64,000 nt of DNA from Brevundimonas diminuta 470-4 (GCA_000318405.1 KB291764.1:1-64000), one strand, 5' to 3'. Counted from the first letter of the stretch, positions 40,139-51,199 are shown. Notes: a model not told the origin generated them from the sequence alone. Made by a program: numbers and translations.

Positions 40139-41260
40139 ATGGGCGCGCCTTTCGACTTCGATGCGACGGTCGTGGGCGCGGGGGCTGTGGGACTGGCCTG
40201 CGGGCGGGCGTTGTCGCGGCGCGGACTGACGGTGCTGGTGCTGGAGAAGGAGCCGCACATCGGTCAGGGCGTCTCCTCGCGCAATTCCGAGGTGATCCAC
40301 GGCGGGCTCTATTATCCAACCGGCTCGCTGAAGGCGCAGTTCTGCGTCGAAGGGCGACGCGCCCTCTATGACTTCCTGGAAAGCCGCAAGGTCGATCACT
40401 GGAAGTGCGGCAAGCTGGTCGTGGCGACCGAGGAAGCCGAGGTCGAACGCATCGAGGCCATCTTCCAGCAGGCCGTGACCAATGGCGTCGAAAATCTTGA
40501 GCATCTGACCGGCGCGCAGGCGCGGGCGCTGGAGCCGGAGTTGAACGCCCACGCCGCCATCCTGTCGCCCGAGAGCGGCGTGTTCGACAGCCACGGCTAC
40601 ATGCTGGCGCTACAAGGCGAGATCGAGGACGCGGGCGGCGCGGTCGTGATCTCGGCCCCGTTCGAAGGGGCCGAAAGCCTGTCGGGCGGCGGCTTTTCCA
40701 TCCGCGTGGGCGGGGAGGGGGGGATGACCGTGACCAGCCGCCTTCTGGTCACGGCGCCCGGCCTTTCGGCTCAGGAGGTCGCGGCGCGTATCGAGGGTTA
40801 TCCGGCGACGGATATCCCCGCGCGCCATCTGGGCAAGGGAATCTATTTCCGCCTGACGGGAGCAGCGCCGTTCAACCGTCTGATCTATCCGCCGCCGATT
40901 CCCGGCGCGCTGGGCACCCATTACCGCAAGGATCTGGGCGGGCAGGGCGTGTTCGGTCCCGATCTGGCCTATGTCGAGACCGAGGACTATTCCGTCGATC
41001 CGGCCAAGGCGGACGAGTTCGCCCGCTACATCCGCCGCTTCTGGCCGGGCGTGACGGTCGAGCGGCTGACGCCCGACTACGCCGGCATCCGGCCTAAGCT
41101 GCACGGGCCGGGCGAGCCGCAGCCGGATTTCCAGCTTCATGGCGCGGCGAATCACGGAATCGAGGGGCTGATGGCGCTTTTCGGCATCGAAAGCCCCGGC
41201 CTCACCAGTTCGCTGGCCATCGGCGAGGCCGTGGCCCAAAGCCTGACGGCAAGAGTTTGA
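40139..41260 (+). CDS. FAD-dependent oxidoreductase of the L-2-hydroxyglutarate oxidase type
   Basis: This 373-residue flavoprotein has an N-terminal dinucleotide fold (ATVVGAGAVGLACGRALSRRG) and the family pattern VSSRNSEVIHGGLYYPTGSLKAQ, followed by a DAO-type substrate domain and the C-terminal FAD contact GLMALFGIESPGLTSSLAIGE. It most resembles L-2-hydroxyglutarate dehydrogenases/oxidases, though other 2-hydroxyacids are possible. It follows the ratA-like gene by four bases. Confidence 0.87.
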   Translation: MGAPFDFDATVVGAGAVGLACGRALSRRGLTVLVLEKEPHIGQGVSSRNSEVIHGGLYYPTGSLKAQFCVEGRRALYDFLESRKVDHWKCGKLVVATEEAEVERIEAIFQQAVTNGVENLEHLTGAQARALEPELNAHAAILSPESGVFDSHGYMLALQGEIEDAGGAVVISAPFEGAESLSGGGFSIRVGGEGGMTVTSRLLVTAPGLSAQEVAARIEGYPATDIPARHLGKGIYFRLTGAAPFNRLIYPPPIPGALGTHYRKDLGGQGVFGPDLAYVETEDYSVDPAKADEFARYIRRFWPGVTVERLTPDYAGIRPKLHGPGEPQPDFQLHGAANHGIEGLMALFGIESPGLTSSLAIGEAVAQSLTARV

Positions 41261-41408
41261 CGCCCATTGGAACTGACGGTTCCGGGGGCCTTGAAATCGG
41301 CTGCGTCTTCATGCATAAGCCCGGCCTCGCGTGGCGGCTCTTATCGGGGGGCCGCCGCTGTTGTTTTCGCGTCTTCACCGGCGCACCGACTTAGAGATTG
41401 AGACGGAC

Positions 41409-41591
41409 ATGGCCGTTCCGAAGCGCAAAACTTCCCCCTCGCGTCGCAACATGCGTCGCGCTCATGACGCCCTGGGCGCCAACACCTATGTCGAAGACAA
41501 GGACACCGGCGAACTGCGTCGTCCGCACCACATCGACCTGAAGACCGGCATGTACAAAGGCCGTCAGGTCCTGACCCAGCAGGAAGACTAA
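41409..41591 (+). CDS. rpmF: 50S ribosomal protein L32
   Basis: This 60-residue protein is L32 of the large ribosomal subunit: [20 protein letters not shown] at the N-terminus and [21 protein letters not shown] at the C-terminus. The alphaproteobacterial form lacks the four zinc-binding cysteines, as seen here. I start at ATG 41409; the frame opens at 41331 without matching the family. It has a strong terminator after it. Confidence 0.97.
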   Translation: MAVPKRKTSPSRRNMRRAHDALGANTYVEDKDTGELRRPHHIDLKTGMYKGRQVLTQQED

Positions 41592-41592
41592 G

Positions 41593-41662
41593 TCTTTCGG
41601 GTCTGACCGGCTTCGGCCGGACGAAAGTTTTGACGGCGCGCGATGTCATCGCGCGCCGTTTT
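41593..41662 (+). terminator. Tandem hairpins after rpmF
   Basis: Two hairpins follow rpmF. The first (41593-41627) joins CTTTCG and CGAAAG arms around an inner GC-rich helix and is followed by TTTTG. The second (41633-41659) has a perfect 12-bp stem with loop GTC and runs into TTTTC. Either would work as an intrinsic terminator. Confidence 0.8.
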
Positions 41663-41703
41663 CGTGCGTTATGAACGGCATGTGCAAGACAGGAGCGCCT
41701 TTC

Positions 41704-42309
41704 ATGATCCGCAACGCCGTCCTCAGTTCCGTCGCCCTGTTGGCCTTGGCCGCCTGCAACGCGCCGGAAACCGCCAGAACGCCTGAAGCCGAGACGCCTG
41801 CTTCTGCACCTACGGACCTGGCGGCCGCTGCGGATGTTCTGACGCCTCAGGGTTATGGACCGCTGCGAATCGGCATGACGCAGGCCGAGGTGGACGCCGC
41901 CGTCGGCTCCCCTCCCGCAAACGCCGCCGACGCCGAGCCTGCGGAATGCCGCCAGTATCAGCCGCCGCGCGGCCCCAAGGGCGTTCTGGTCATGCTGGAA
42001 AAGGGCGTCCTGACGCGCCTGACCGCCATCAAGGGGGCGGATGTGAAGACCGAAAACGGGATCGGCGTCGGCTCCGAAGGCGAACAGGTGAAGACGCTCT
42101 ATGGCGCCGCCGCCGAAGTGACGCCCCACAAGTATCAGGATGCGCCCGCCGCCTATGTCACTGTCTGGCCGGGCAGGCGCGACCTGTTGAACACCCACGT
42201 CATGGACGCCGCCGCGCGCGGCCTGCGCTTCGAGATCGGTCAGGACGGCAAGGTCGCCTTCATCCATGCGGGCGGCCCCAGCATCCAGTATGTCGAGGGA
42301 TGTTCCTGA
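41704..42309 (+). CDS. Putative lipoprotein of unknown function
   Basis: This 201-residue protein begins with a lipoprotein signal (residues 1-17) ending in LAAC, so Cys18 should be lipidated. A Pro/Thr/Ala-rich linker follows, then a domain with the pattern YGPLRIGMTQAEVDAAVGSP near residue 60, seen in several small periplasmic proteins of unknown role. I start at ATG 41704 because it places the signal peptide correctly; an in-frame upstream ATG at 41671 would not. No operon partner is apparent. Confidence 0.72.
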   Translation: MIRNAVLSSVALLALAACNAPETARTPEAETPASAPTDLAAAADVLTPQGYGPLRIGMTQAEVDAAVGSPPANAADAEPAECRQYQPPRGPKGVLVMLEKGVLTRLTAIKGADVKTENGIGVGSEGEQVKTLYGAAAEVTPHKYQDAPAAYVTVWPGRRDLLNTHVMDAAARGLRFEIGQDGKVAFIHAGGPSIQYVEGCS

Positions 42310-42349
42310 TCGCGGAGCGGCGGTTGGAGATTCCGCACGGTCGGGCTAA

Positions 42350-43669
<1,320 letters not shown>

Positions 43670-43692
43670 GCCTCATCACGAAGATGTGCCGG

Positions 43693-43721
43693 GCGCCGCC
43701 TCCGAACCTCGGGGGCGGCGT
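43693..43721 (+). terminator. GC-rich hairpin after eno
   Basis: An 11-bp stem (43694-43704 with 43710-43720, one T-G wobble) closes on a five-base loop 24 bases after the eno stop. The run of T after it is weak, so termination efficiency is uncertain. Confidence 0.55.
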
Positions 43722-43810
43722 TCGCAATTACGGCCAAGCTACGGTTCGTTAGGCATTTTCGGTCACTGATGGCTCACCGTGTTTGTGCGCGCTCAGAAGG
43801 AGCGTCCGTT

Positions 43811-44143
43811 GTGCCCGAGCAGATGAAGCCATACCTGCCGACCGTGCTGTTGCTGCTGCTGATCGCCTATCTGGGCGTTCAGGCCCTGACGGGTGAGCGC
43901 GGCCTGCTAAGCGGTTCAGAACGCGATGCTTTATTGTCCAAGCGTCAGTCCCAGCTTACGCGCCTGAATGAGCAGCGCCAGGATCTGGAAGTGCGGGTCC
44001 GCTATCTGCGCACCGAGAGCCTTTCTAAGGATCTGCTGGAAGAGCGGGCGAGGGCGGTGATCGGCTTCGCCGACCCGCGTGACTACGTTGTCCGGCTGAA
44101 CGGTCCCGCAGCCCGCGCCCCCGAGGCGACCCGCGCCTCCTGA
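43811..44143 (+). CDS. FtsB/DivIC-like septum formation initiator
   Basis: This 110-residue protein has one N-terminal membrane segment (about residues 8-26, YLPTVLLLLLIAYLGVQAL) followed by a coiled coil (LLSKRQSQLTRLNEQRQDLEVRVRYLR) and the short C-terminal motif LLEERARAVIGFADPRDYVV. This is the FtsB plan; FtsB bridges FtsL and FtsQ in the divisome. The GTG at 43811 has AAGGAG eight bases upstream and is my choice; ATG 43823 is the alternative. Its place between eno and pdhA is typical for alphaproteobacteria. Confidence 0.88.
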   Translation: MPEQMKPYLPTVLLLLLIAYLGVQALTGERGLLSGSERDALLSKRQSQLTRLNEQRQDLEVRVRYLRTESLSKDLLEERARAVIGFADPRDYVVRLNGPAARAPEATRAS

Positions 44144-44256
44144 ACTATTGTTACAGCATAGCCGGCCGCTTTGCGTTTCGGGAACGAAGGCTGCTAAAGC
44201 CCCTTTCCGTAACGATAAGAGTCCCTGATACAGGGGTGTAAGCCGGGAGATGCCGG

Positions 44257-45285
44257 ATGGCGAAAGCCGCCGCTCAGAAAACCTCGCCCAGCGCGGGCGA
44301 CAAGATTCCGAACACGCCTCAGGCTTCCAAGGAAGACCTGCTGCGTTTCTATCGCGAGATGGTCCTGATCCGACGCTTTGAAGAGCGCGCGGGCCAACTC
44401 TACGGCATGGGCCTGATCGGGGGCTTCTGCCACCTGTACATCGGTCAGGAAGCCGTGGCCGTCGGCGTTCAGGAAAGCGTCAAGCAGGGTTACGACAAGA
44501 TCATCACCGGCTATCGCGACCACGGCCACATGCTGGCTGCGGGCATGGATCCCAATGAGGTCATGGCCGAACTGACCGGCCGCATCGGCGGCTCGGCGCG
44601 CGGCAAGGGCGGGTCGATGCACATGTTCGACGTGCCGACCGGCTTCTACGGCGGCCACGGCATCGTCGGCGCCCAGGTGGCGCTGGGCACCGGCCTGGCC
44701 TTTGCGGGCAAGTATCGCGGCGACGATTCCGTCAGCTTCGTCTACTTCGGCGACGGCGCGGCCAACCAGGGTCAGGTCTACGAGAGCTTCAACATGGCCC
44801 AGCTGTGGAAGCTGCCGGCCATCTACATCATCGAGAACAACCAGTACGCCATGGGCACGAGCATCGAACGCTCGTCCTCGACGACGGAACTGTATCAGCG
44901 CGGCGCCAGCTTCGGCATTCCGGGCGAACAGGTCGATGGCATGGACGTGCTGGCCGTGCGCGACGCCGCCGCCCGCGCCGTGGCTCGCGCCCGCGCCGGC
45001 GAAGGCCCCTACATCCTTGAAGTGAAGACCTACCGCTATCGCGGCCACTCCATGTCCGATCCGGCCAAATACCGGACCAAGGAAGAGGTGGACGAGGTCA
45101 AGAAGACCCGCGACCCGATCGACCATATCAAGATGCTTCTGGCCGCCGCCAAGGCGACCGAAGAAGAGCTGAAGGCGATCGACAACGAAGTGAAGGCCAT
45201 CGTGGCCGAAGCTGTGCAGTTCGCTCAAGAGAGCCCTGAGCCGGATCCGTCCGAGCTCTACACCGACGTCTACGTGGAGGCCTGA
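44257..45285 (+). CDS. pdhA: Pyruvate dehydrogenase E1 alpha subunit
   Basis: This 342-residue subunit binds thiamine diphosphate and forms E1 with PdhB. The TPP motif is clear: YFGDGAANQGQVYESFNMA ending in IENNQYAMGTS, and the regulatory-loop region YRYRGHSMSDPAKYRTKEE is conserved. Gene order pdhA-pdhB-(DUF5076)-pdhC-(gpx)-lpdA supports an operon for the whole complex. The short Ala/Lys/Ser-rich N-terminus is normal for alphaproteobacterial PdhA. Confidence 0.97.
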   Translation: MAKAAAQKTSPSAGDKIPNTPQASKEDLLRFYREMVLIRRFEERAGQLYGMGLIGGFCHLYIGQEAVAVGVQESVKQGYDKIITGYRDHGHMLAAGMDPNEVMAELTGRIGGSARGKGGSMHMFDVPTGFYGGHGIVGAQVALGTGLAFAGKYRGDDSVSFVYFGDGAANQGQVYESFNMAQLWKLPAIYIIENNQYAMGTSIERSSSTTELYQRGASFGIPGEQVDGMDVLAVRDAAARAVARARAGEGPYILEVKTYRYRGHSMSDPAKYRTKEEVDEVKKTRDPIDHIKMLLAAAKATEEELKAIDNEVKAIVAEAVQFAQESPEPDPSELYTDVYVEA

Positions 45286-45288
45286 TAC

Positions 45289-46644
45289 GTGACGGACATT
45301 CTGATGCCGGCGCTGTCCCCCACGATGGAAGAGGGCACGCTGACCAAGTGGCACATCAAGGCTGGCGACGTCGTGTCGGCCGGTCAGGTGATCGCCGAGA
45401 TCGAAACCGACAAGGCGACGATGGAAGTCGAAGCCGTCGATGAAGGCGAAGTCCTCGAAATCCTGGTGGCCGAGGGCTCCGAAGGCGTGAAGGTCAATAC
45501 TCCGATCGCGCGTCTGGCCGGCGAAGACGGCGCTGCTGCGCCTGCGCCCAAGGCCGAGGCCGCTGCGGCCGCCGCCCCTGAGGCCAAGGCCGAAGACGCG
45601 CCTGCCGACGCTCCAGTGAAGCCCAAGGTCGAACTTCGCGACCCGGAAATTCCGGCCGACGCCAAGCTGGTGAAGACGACCATCCGCGACGCCCTGCGCG
45701 ACGCCATGGCCGAAGAAATGCGCCGGGACGAAAACGTCTTCCTGATGGGCGAGGAAGTCGCTCAGTACCAGGGGGCCTATAAGGTCAGCCGCGACCTGCT
45801 GCAGGAATTCGGCGACCGCCGCGTTGTCGACACCCCGATCACCGAGCACGGCTTCGCCGGCCTGGGCGTTGGCGCAGCTTTCTCGGGCCTGAAGCCGATC
45901 GTGGAGTTCATGACGTGGAACTTCGCCATGCAGGCGATCGACCACATCATCAACTCGGCGGCCAAGACCCTGTACATGTCCGGCGGCCAGATGGGCTGTC
46001 CGATCGTGTTCCGCGGACCCAACGGCGCCGCCGCCCGCGTGGCCGCTCAGCACAGCCAGGACTATTCCGCCTGGTACGCCCAGATCCCGGGCCTGAAGGT
46101 CGTGGCGCCCTATGACGCCGCCGACGCCAAGGGCCTGTTGAAGGCCGCGATCCGCGACCCGAACCCGATCGTCTTCCTCGAACACGAGATGATGTACGGC
46201 CTGGAGTTCGACGTTCCGGACGTCGAGGACTACGTCGTGCCGATCGGCAAGGCCAAGGTCCGCCGCGAAGGCACGGACGTCACCATCACGGCGCACAGCC
46301 GCATGGTCGGCTTCGCCCTGCAGGCCGCCGAAAAGCTGGCCGAAGAAGGCGTGTCGGTCGAGGTCGTGGATCTGCGAACCCTGCGTCCGCTGGATCACGA
46401 GACCATCGTCGAGAGCGTCAAGAAGACCAATCGTCTGGTCTCGGCCGAAGAGGGCTGGGGCCCCATGGGCGTCGGCGCCGAAGTGGTCGCCCGCGTGATC
46501 GAGCACGCCTTCGACTATCTGGACGCCCCGCCGCTGCGCGTGCACCAGGAAGACGTGCCGCTTCCCTACGCCGCCAATCTGGAAGCCCTGTCCCTGCCGG
46601 GCGTCGACAAGATCGTCGCCGCTGTGAAGAAGGTGATGGCGTGA
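45289..46644 (+). CDS. pdhB: Pyruvate dehydrogenase E1 beta subunit with N-terminal lipoyl domain
   Basis: This 451-residue subunit carries an N-terminal lipoyl domain (1-80), with the lipoylated lysine in [14 protein letters not shown], an Ala/Pro/Glu linker (80-125), and the E1-beta domain ([28 protein letters not shown]-type start near residue 140, ending with the [14 protein letters not shown] region). A lipoyl domain fused to E1-beta is characteristic of alphaproteobacteria. The start is GTG 45289, three bases after pdhA. Its stop overlaps the GTG of the next gene. Confidence 0.96.
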   Translation: MTDILMPALSPTMEEGTLTKWHIKAGDVVSAGQVIAEIETDKATMEVEAVDEGEVLEILVAEGSEGVKVNTPIARLAGEDGAAAPAPKAEAAAAAAPEAKAEDAPADAPVKPKVELRDPEIPADAKLVKTTIRDALRDAMAEEMRRDENVFLMGEEVAQYQGAYKVSRDLLQEFGDRRVVDTPITEHGFAGLGVGAAFSGLKPIVEFMTWNFAMQAIDHIINSAAKTLYMSGGQMGCPIVFRGPNGAAARVAAQHSQDYSAWYAQIPGLKVVAPYDAADAKGLLKAAIRDPNPIVFLEHEMMYGLEFDVPDVEDYVVPIGKAKVRREGTDVTITAHSRMVGFALQAAEKLAEEGVSVEVVDLRTLRPLDHETIVESVKKTNRLVSAEEGWGPMGVGAEVVARVIEHAFDYLDAPPLRVHQEDVPLPYAANLEALSLPGVDKIVAAVKKVMA

Positions 46645-46958
46645 CGGAGGCCGCAGAGTTCGAACTGGCCGTACCGGACAGCGTCGCCGCTGACGCCGAT
46701 GCGGTCGAGCTGCTGCGCATGTGGTGGTCGAACAATGAGCCGGTGATGTCGGTGAAGCCTGCCTTCGCCGACCCCATCAAGTTCGGGGAACTGCTGGCCT
46801 ATGCCGCGCGCCACATGGCGCATGGCTACGCCGTGCGTCACGGCCACAATGAGAAGGCCGCCTATGACCGCATCCTTCAAGGGCTCAGCGACGTGATCAA
46901 GGCCGATAACGTCCGCACCGTCGCCGAGCCGGTTTCACCGCAAGCGGGGAACGTCTGA
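46641..46958 (+). CDS. DUF5076 family protein inside the pdh operon
   Basis: This 105-residue protein matches the DUF5076 pattern, with [21 protein letters not shown] near residue 24 and [17 protein letters not shown] near 48. No function is known. It starts at a GTG that overlaps the pdhB stop and ends overlapping the pdhC ATG by one base, so it is translationally coupled on both sides. This suggests a role tied to the pyruvate dehydrogenase complex. Confidence 0.8.
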   Translation: MTEAAEFELAVPDSVAADADAVELLRMWWSNNEPVMSVKPAFADPIKFGELLAYAARHMAHGYAVRHGHNEKAAYDRILQGLSDVIKADNVRTVAEPVSPQAGNV

Positions 46959-48226
46959 TGACCGATATCCTGATGCCCGCCCTGTCTCCGACGATGGAAG
47001 AGGGCGTGCTGGCCAAGTGGCACGTCAAGGTCGGCGACACCGTCTCGGCCGGCGACGTGATCGCCGAGATCGAGACCGACAAGGCGACGATGGAAGTCGA
47101 AGCCGTCGATGAAGGTGAAGTGCTTGAAATCCTGGTGCCGGAAGGCTCGGAGGGGGTGAAGGTCAATACGCCGATCGCCCGCCTGTCCGGCGACGCCGTG
47201 GCGCCCGCGCCCAAGAAGGCTGACGCCCCGGCAGAGACGCCGAAGGCCGAAGCGTCCAAGGCGGAGACTCCCAAGGCTGAAGCTGCGCCCGCTCCCGCCG
47301 CGCCGAAGTCCGACGACGGCGGACGCATCTTCGCTTCTCCGCTGGCGCGCCGTCTTGCCGCCCAGGCCGGCCTGGACCTGAAGACCCTCAAGGGCACCGG
47401 CCCGCATGGCCGTATCGTCAAGCGCGACGTGGAAGCCGCGGGCAAGGGCGGCGCTCAACCGGCCGCCGCCGCTACGGCTGCAGCTTCGGCTGAACCGCGC
47501 AAGGCTCTGTCGCTGGCCCAGATGGGCATTGCGGACGGCACCTACGACCTGATCCCGCTGGACGGCATGAAGAAGGCCGTCGCCCGCCGCATGGTGGACA
47601 GCGTTCAGAACGTGCCGCACTTCCCGCTGTTCATCGACGTCGAGATCGACCAGCTGATGGCCGTCCGCGCCAAGGTCAACAAGATGCTGGAGCCGCAGGG
47701 GGTCAAGGTCTCCGTCAACGACTTCGTCATCAAGGCCGCTGCGCTGGCGCTGAAGATGGTGCCGGAGGCCAACGCCTCCTACACGCCGGAAGGCATCGCC
47801 ATGCATCACAACGCCGATGTCTCGATGGCGGTGGCGATCGACGGCGGCCTGATCACGCCGATCATCCGTAAGGCCGAGACCAAGGGCCTGGCCCAGATCG
47901 CGACCGAGTCTAAGGATCTGGCCAAGCGGGCGCGTGAACGCAAGCTAAAGCCGGAAGAGTTCCAGGGCGGCACCTTCTCTGTGTCCAACCTGGGCATGTT
48001 CGGCATCAAGCAGTTCACCTCGATCATCAATGAGCCGCAGGGCTGCATCATGAGCGTGGGCACCGGCGAACAACGCCCGGTCGTCAAGGACGGCCAACTG
48101 GCCGTGGCCACGGTCATGACCGTGACCCTGACCTGCGATCACCGCGTGGTCGACGGCGCGACGGGCGCTCGCTTCCTGCAGGCGTTCAAGCCGCTGATCG
48201 AAGATCCCGTGGCGATGCTGGCGTAA
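46958..48226 (+). CDS. pdhC: Dihydrolipoamide acetyltransferase, E2 of pyruvate dehydrogenase
   Basis: This 422-residue core subunit has one lipoyl domain (1-80) with the DKA lysine, an Ala/Pro/Lys/Glu-rich linker, a peripheral-subunit binding domain ([20 protein letters not shown] near residue 125), and the acyltransferase domain with the catalytic His and Asp in [16 protein letters not shown] near the end. One lipoyl domain here plus one on PdhB is the alphaproteobacterial arrangement. Confidence 0.97.
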   Translation: MTDILMPALSPTMEEGVLAKWHVKVGDTVSAGDVIAEIETDKATMEVEAVDEGEVLEILVPEGSEGVKVNTPIARLSGDAVAPAPKKADAPAETPKAEASKAETPKAEAAPAPAAPKSDDGGRIFASPLARRLAAQAGLDLKTLKGTGPHGRIVKRDVEAAGKGGAQPAAAATAAASAEPRKALSLAQMGIADGTYDLIPLDGMKKAVARRMVDSVQNVPHFPLFIDVEIDQLMAVRAKVNKMLEPQGVKVSVNDFVIKAAALALKMVPEANASYTPEGIAMHHNADVSMAVAIDGGLITPIIRKAETKGLAQIATESKDLAKRARERKLKPEEFQGGTFSVSNLGMFGIKQFTSIINEPQGCIMSVGTGEQRPVVKDGQLAVATVMTVTLTCDHRVVDGATGARFLQAFKPLIEDPVAMLA

Positions 48227-48241
48227 GGGAGCCGAGAGGTC

Positions 48242-48721
48242 ATGGCATCCGTCTATGACTTCTCCGCCCGGGCCATCGATGGCGCGGACGTGGCGCTGGA
48301 CCGCTTTCGCGGTCAGGCGCTGCTGATCGTCAATACGGCGTCGAAATGCGGCTTCACCGGCCAATACGCCGGGCTGGAGAAACTGCATCGCGACTTTGCC
48401 GACGCGCCGTTCGAAGTCCTGGGCTTTCCCTGCAATCAGTTCGGCCAGCAGGAGCCGGGCAGGGCGTCGGAAATCGCCGCCTTCTGCGCCAGCAGCTTCG
48501 ACGTGACCTTCCCCTTGTTCGACAAGGTCGATGTCAACGGGCCGGAACGCCATCCCCTGTACGCCTGGCTGACGGAGCAAAAGAGGGGATTCCTCGGCTC
48601 GCGCGCCATCAAGTGGAACTTCACCAAGTTCCTGACCGACCGCGAAGGCCGCGTCGTCGCGCGTTATTCGCCCCAGACTGAACCAGAGGCCATCAAGGCC
48701 GATATCGAAAAGTTGATCTGA
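48242..48721 (+). CDS. Glutathione peroxidase family protein
   Basis: This 159-residue thiol peroxidase of the GPx family has the catalytic Cys in NTASKCGFTGQYAGLEKL near residue 37, the Gln site in LGFPCNQFGQQEPG, and the Trp/Asn site in IKWNFTKFL. It uses Cys, not selenocysteine. Bacterial members of this type often use thioredoxin. Its place between pdhC and lpdA, with gaps of 15 and 2 bases, suggests co-expression with the peroxide-sensitive lipoamide system. Confidence 0.93.
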   Translation: MASVYDFSARAIDGADVALDRFRGQALLIVNTASKCGFTGQYAGLEKLHRDFADAPFEVLGFPCNQFGQQEPGRASEIAAFCASSFDVTFPLFDKVDVNGPERHPLYAWLTEQKRGFLGSRAIKWNFTKFLTDREGRVVARYSPQTEPEAIKADIEKLI

Positions 48722-48723
48722 TC

Positions 48724-50130
48724 ATGGCTGCTGAATTTGATCTCGTCGTCATCGGCTCGGGCCCCGGCGGTTACGTCGCTGCCATCCGCGCCAGCCAACT
48801 GGGCCAGAAGGTCGCCATCGTCGAGCGCGAAAACCTGGGCGGCATCTGCCTGAACTGGGGCTGCATCCCCACCAAGGCCCTGCTGAAGTCGGGCGAGAAG
48901 TTCGAGAGCCTGAGCCACCTGAAGGACTACGGTCTGTCGGCGTCCGGCGCGACGTTCGACTTCGACGCGATCATCCAGCGTTCGCGCGGCGTGGCCAAAC
49001 AACTGAATCAGGGCGTCGGCTTCCTGATGAAGAAGAACAAGATCGAGGTCATCGAGGGTTCGGCCAAGCTGGAGAAGGGCGCCGCTGCGCCGAAGGTCGT
49101 CGTGGCCTTGAAGGCTGGCGGCTCGCGCACGATCGAGGCCAAGACCGTCATGCTGGCCGTCGGCGCCCGCGCCCGCGCCCTGCCGCAGATCGGGCTTGAG
49201 GCCGACGGCGACAAGATCTGGGCCTATCGCGACGCCCTGGCGCCGAAGAAATTGCCCAAGACCTTCGTGGTCATCGGCTCGGGCGCCATCGGCATCGAGT
49301 TCGCCAGCTTCTATCGCGCCCTGGGCGCCGAGGTGACGGTCGTGGAAGCCGTCGACCGCATCATGCCGGTCGAAGACGAAGAGGTGTCCAAGGCCGCCCA
49401 GAAGGGCTTCGAAAAGCGCGGCATCAAGTTCAAGCTGGGCGCCAAGGTGACGAAGGTCTCTAAGGATTCCAAGGGCGTGAAGGTCGATCTTGAAGTCAAC
49501 GGCAAGGCCGAAAGCCTGGAAGCCGAGGTCTGCATCTCGGCCGTCGGCATCACCGCCAACACCGATGGCATCGGGCTGGAAGCGCTGGGCGTCGAACTGG
49601 ACCGGGGCCACATCAAGACCGACAGCCACTGCCAGACCAATGTGAAGGGCCTGTACGCCATCGGCGATTGCGCCGGCGCGCCCTGGCTGGCGCACAAGGC
49701 CAGCCATGAAGGCATCCACGCGGCCGAACATATCGCCGGCTACAAGACTCCCAACGTCCACTCGCCCATCGCGGGCTGCACCTACGCCCAGCCGCAGGTC
49801 GCCTCGGTCGGCGTGACGGAGCAGGGGGCCAAGGCCGAGAAGCGCGAGGTCAAGATCGGCCGCTTCCCCTTCAAGGTGAACGGCAAGGCCATCGCGGCGG
49901 GCGAGACCGAGGGCTTCGTCAAGGTCATCTTCGACGCCAAGACCGGCGCCCTGATCGGCGCCCACATGATCGGCGCCGACGTCACCGAAATGATCCAGGG
50001 TTACGTCACCGCCATCACGATGGAAGCGACCGAGGAAGACATCCACGGCATCGTCTACCCGCACCCGACCATGTCCGAGGCCATGCACGAGGCCGCTCTG
50101 GACGCCTATGGACGCGTCATCCACATCTAA
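48724..50130 (+). CDS. lpdA: Dihydrolipoyl dehydrogenase, E3
   Basis: This 468-residue flavoprotein reoxidises dihydrolipoamide. It has the FAD fold VIGSGPGGYVAAIRASQLG, the redox disulfide in GGICLNWGCIPTKALL, the NAD-binding GSGAIGIEFASFYRALG, the FAD motif YAIGDCAGAPWLAHKA, and the C-terminal His/Glu pair in HPTMSEAMHEA. It closes the pdh cluster. Another lpd gene for 2-oxoglutarate dehydrogenase may exist elsewhere. Confidence 0.97.
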   Translation: MAAEFDLVVIGSGPGGYVAAIRASQLGQKVAIVERENLGGICLNWGCIPTKALLKSGEKFESLSHLKDYGLSASGATFDFDAIIQRSRGVAKQLNQGVGFLMKKNKIEVIEGSAKLEKGAAAPKVVVALKAGGSRTIEAKTVMLAVGARARALPQIGLEADGDKIWAYRDALAPKKLPKTFVVIGSGAIGIEFASFYRALGAEVTVVEAVDRIMPVEDEEVSKAAQKGFEKRGIKFKLGAKVTKVSKDSKGVKVDLEVNGKAESLEAEVCISAVGITANTDGIGLEALGVELDRGHIKTDSHCQTNVKGLYAIGDCAGAPWLAHKASHEGIHAAEHIAGYKTPNVHSPIAGCTYAQPQVASVGVTEQGAKAEKREVKIGRFPFKVNGKAIAAGETEGFVKVIFDAKTGALIGAHMIGADVTEMIQGYVTAITMEATEEDIHGIVYPHPTMSEAMHEAALDAYGRVIHI

Positions 50131-50197
50131 GCCGGGTTGTTAGAAAATCTGAACTGTGGCTAAGAGGGGGCGCTCCTCCCCACGGTTCGGATTTTCC

Positions 50198-51199
50198 ATG
50201 ATTGTCGCGCCTGATGTCCTTGGCCTGATCGGCAACACGCCTCTGGTGCGCCTCAAGCGCGCCTCGGAGGCTACGGGCTGTGAAATTCTGGGCAAGGCCG
50301 AGTTTCTGAACGTCGGCGGCTCGATCAAGGATCGCGCCGCGCTCAGCATCATCCGGGCCGCGCGGGCGTCCGGCGCTCTCAGGCCCGGCGGCACGATCGT
50401 CGAAGGGACGGCCGGCAACACGGGCGTGGGCCTGGCGCTTGTGGGCGCGGCCCTGGGCCACCCCGTCGTCATCGTCATGCCGCGCACCCAGACCGAGGAA
50501 AAGAAGCGCGCCGTCCGCCTTCATGGCGCGCGTCTGATCGAGGTCGATCCGGCGCCCTTCGCCAGCCCCAATCATTTCGTCCACTTTTCGCGGCGTCTTG
50601 CAGAAGAACTGAACGAAAGCGAACCGAACGGCGCCTTCTACGCGGACCAGTTCGACAATCAGGCCAACCGTCTGGCCCACTATGAGGCCACCGGCCCGGA
50701 AATCTGGAAACAGACCGACGGTCGCATCGACGCCTTCATCTGCGCCGTCGGGTCAGGCGGAACCCTGGCGGGCACGGCCGCTTATCTGCGCGAACGCAGG
50801 CCGGATGTCCGCATCGGTCTGGCCGACGTGCCGGGCGCCTCTCTCTACAGCTGGTTTACCGAGAAGGTGCTGAAAGGCGACGGGACCTCCATCGCCGAGG
50901 GCATCGGCGTCAACCGCATCACAGGCAATCTGCAAGGCCTGTCGGTGGATCACGCCTATCGTATCGAGGATGCTGAGTTCCTGCCGATCCTGTTCGACCT
51001 GGTGAGGGAAGAAGGCCTGTCGCTTGGCCCCTCCAGCGGCGTCAACATCGCCGGCGCTATCCGACTGGCCCGCGATCTTGGCCCAGGCCACACCATCGTG
51101 ACGGTGCTGTGCGACTCCGGTCAGCGCTACGGCAGCAAGATCTACGACCCGGCCTTCCTGGCCGCTCGAAACCTGCCTAAGCCCCAGTGGATGAGCTGA
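50198..51199 (+). CDS. cysK: Cysteine synthase, PLP-dependent
   Basis: This 333-residue fold-type II enzyme has the PLP lysine in NVGGSIKDRAAL, the substrate loop EGTAGNTGVGLALV and the phosphate-binding GSGGTLAGTAAYL. It should make cysteine from O-acetylserine and sulfide. I start at ATG 50198, which matches family length; an upstream in-frame start at 50156 would add 14 unlike residues. Its stop overlaps the ATG of the LysR gene, so the regulator may control it. A related role such as cystathionine beta-synthase-like activity cannot be excluded. Confidence 0.88.
   Translation: MIVAPDVLGLIGNTPLVRLKRASEATGCEILGKAEFLNVGGSIKDRAALSIIRAARASGALRPGGTIVEGTAGNTGVGLALVGAALGHPVVIVMPRTQTEEKKRAVRLHGARLIEVDPAPFASPNHFVHFSRRLAEELNESEPNGAFYADQFDNQANRLAHYEATGPEIWKQTDGRIDAFICAVGSGGTLAGTAAYLRERRPDVRIGLADVPGASLYSWFTEKVLKGDGTSIAEGIGVNRITGNLQGLSVDHAYRIEDAEFLPILFDLVREEGLSLGPSSGVNIAGAIRLARDLGPGHTIVTVLCDSGQRYGSKIYDPAFLAARNLPKPQWMS

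Noticed and set aside
44180-44206. GGAAC upstream of pdhA as a stress promoter
   Set aside because: The bases at the proper spacing are CTT, and a housekeeping role for pdh makes chance more likely.
44194-46545. 783-codon open frame antisense to pdhA and pdhB
   Set aside because: It is a complement of two well-supported genes, with repetitive His/Gly/Asp/Val composition and no family match.
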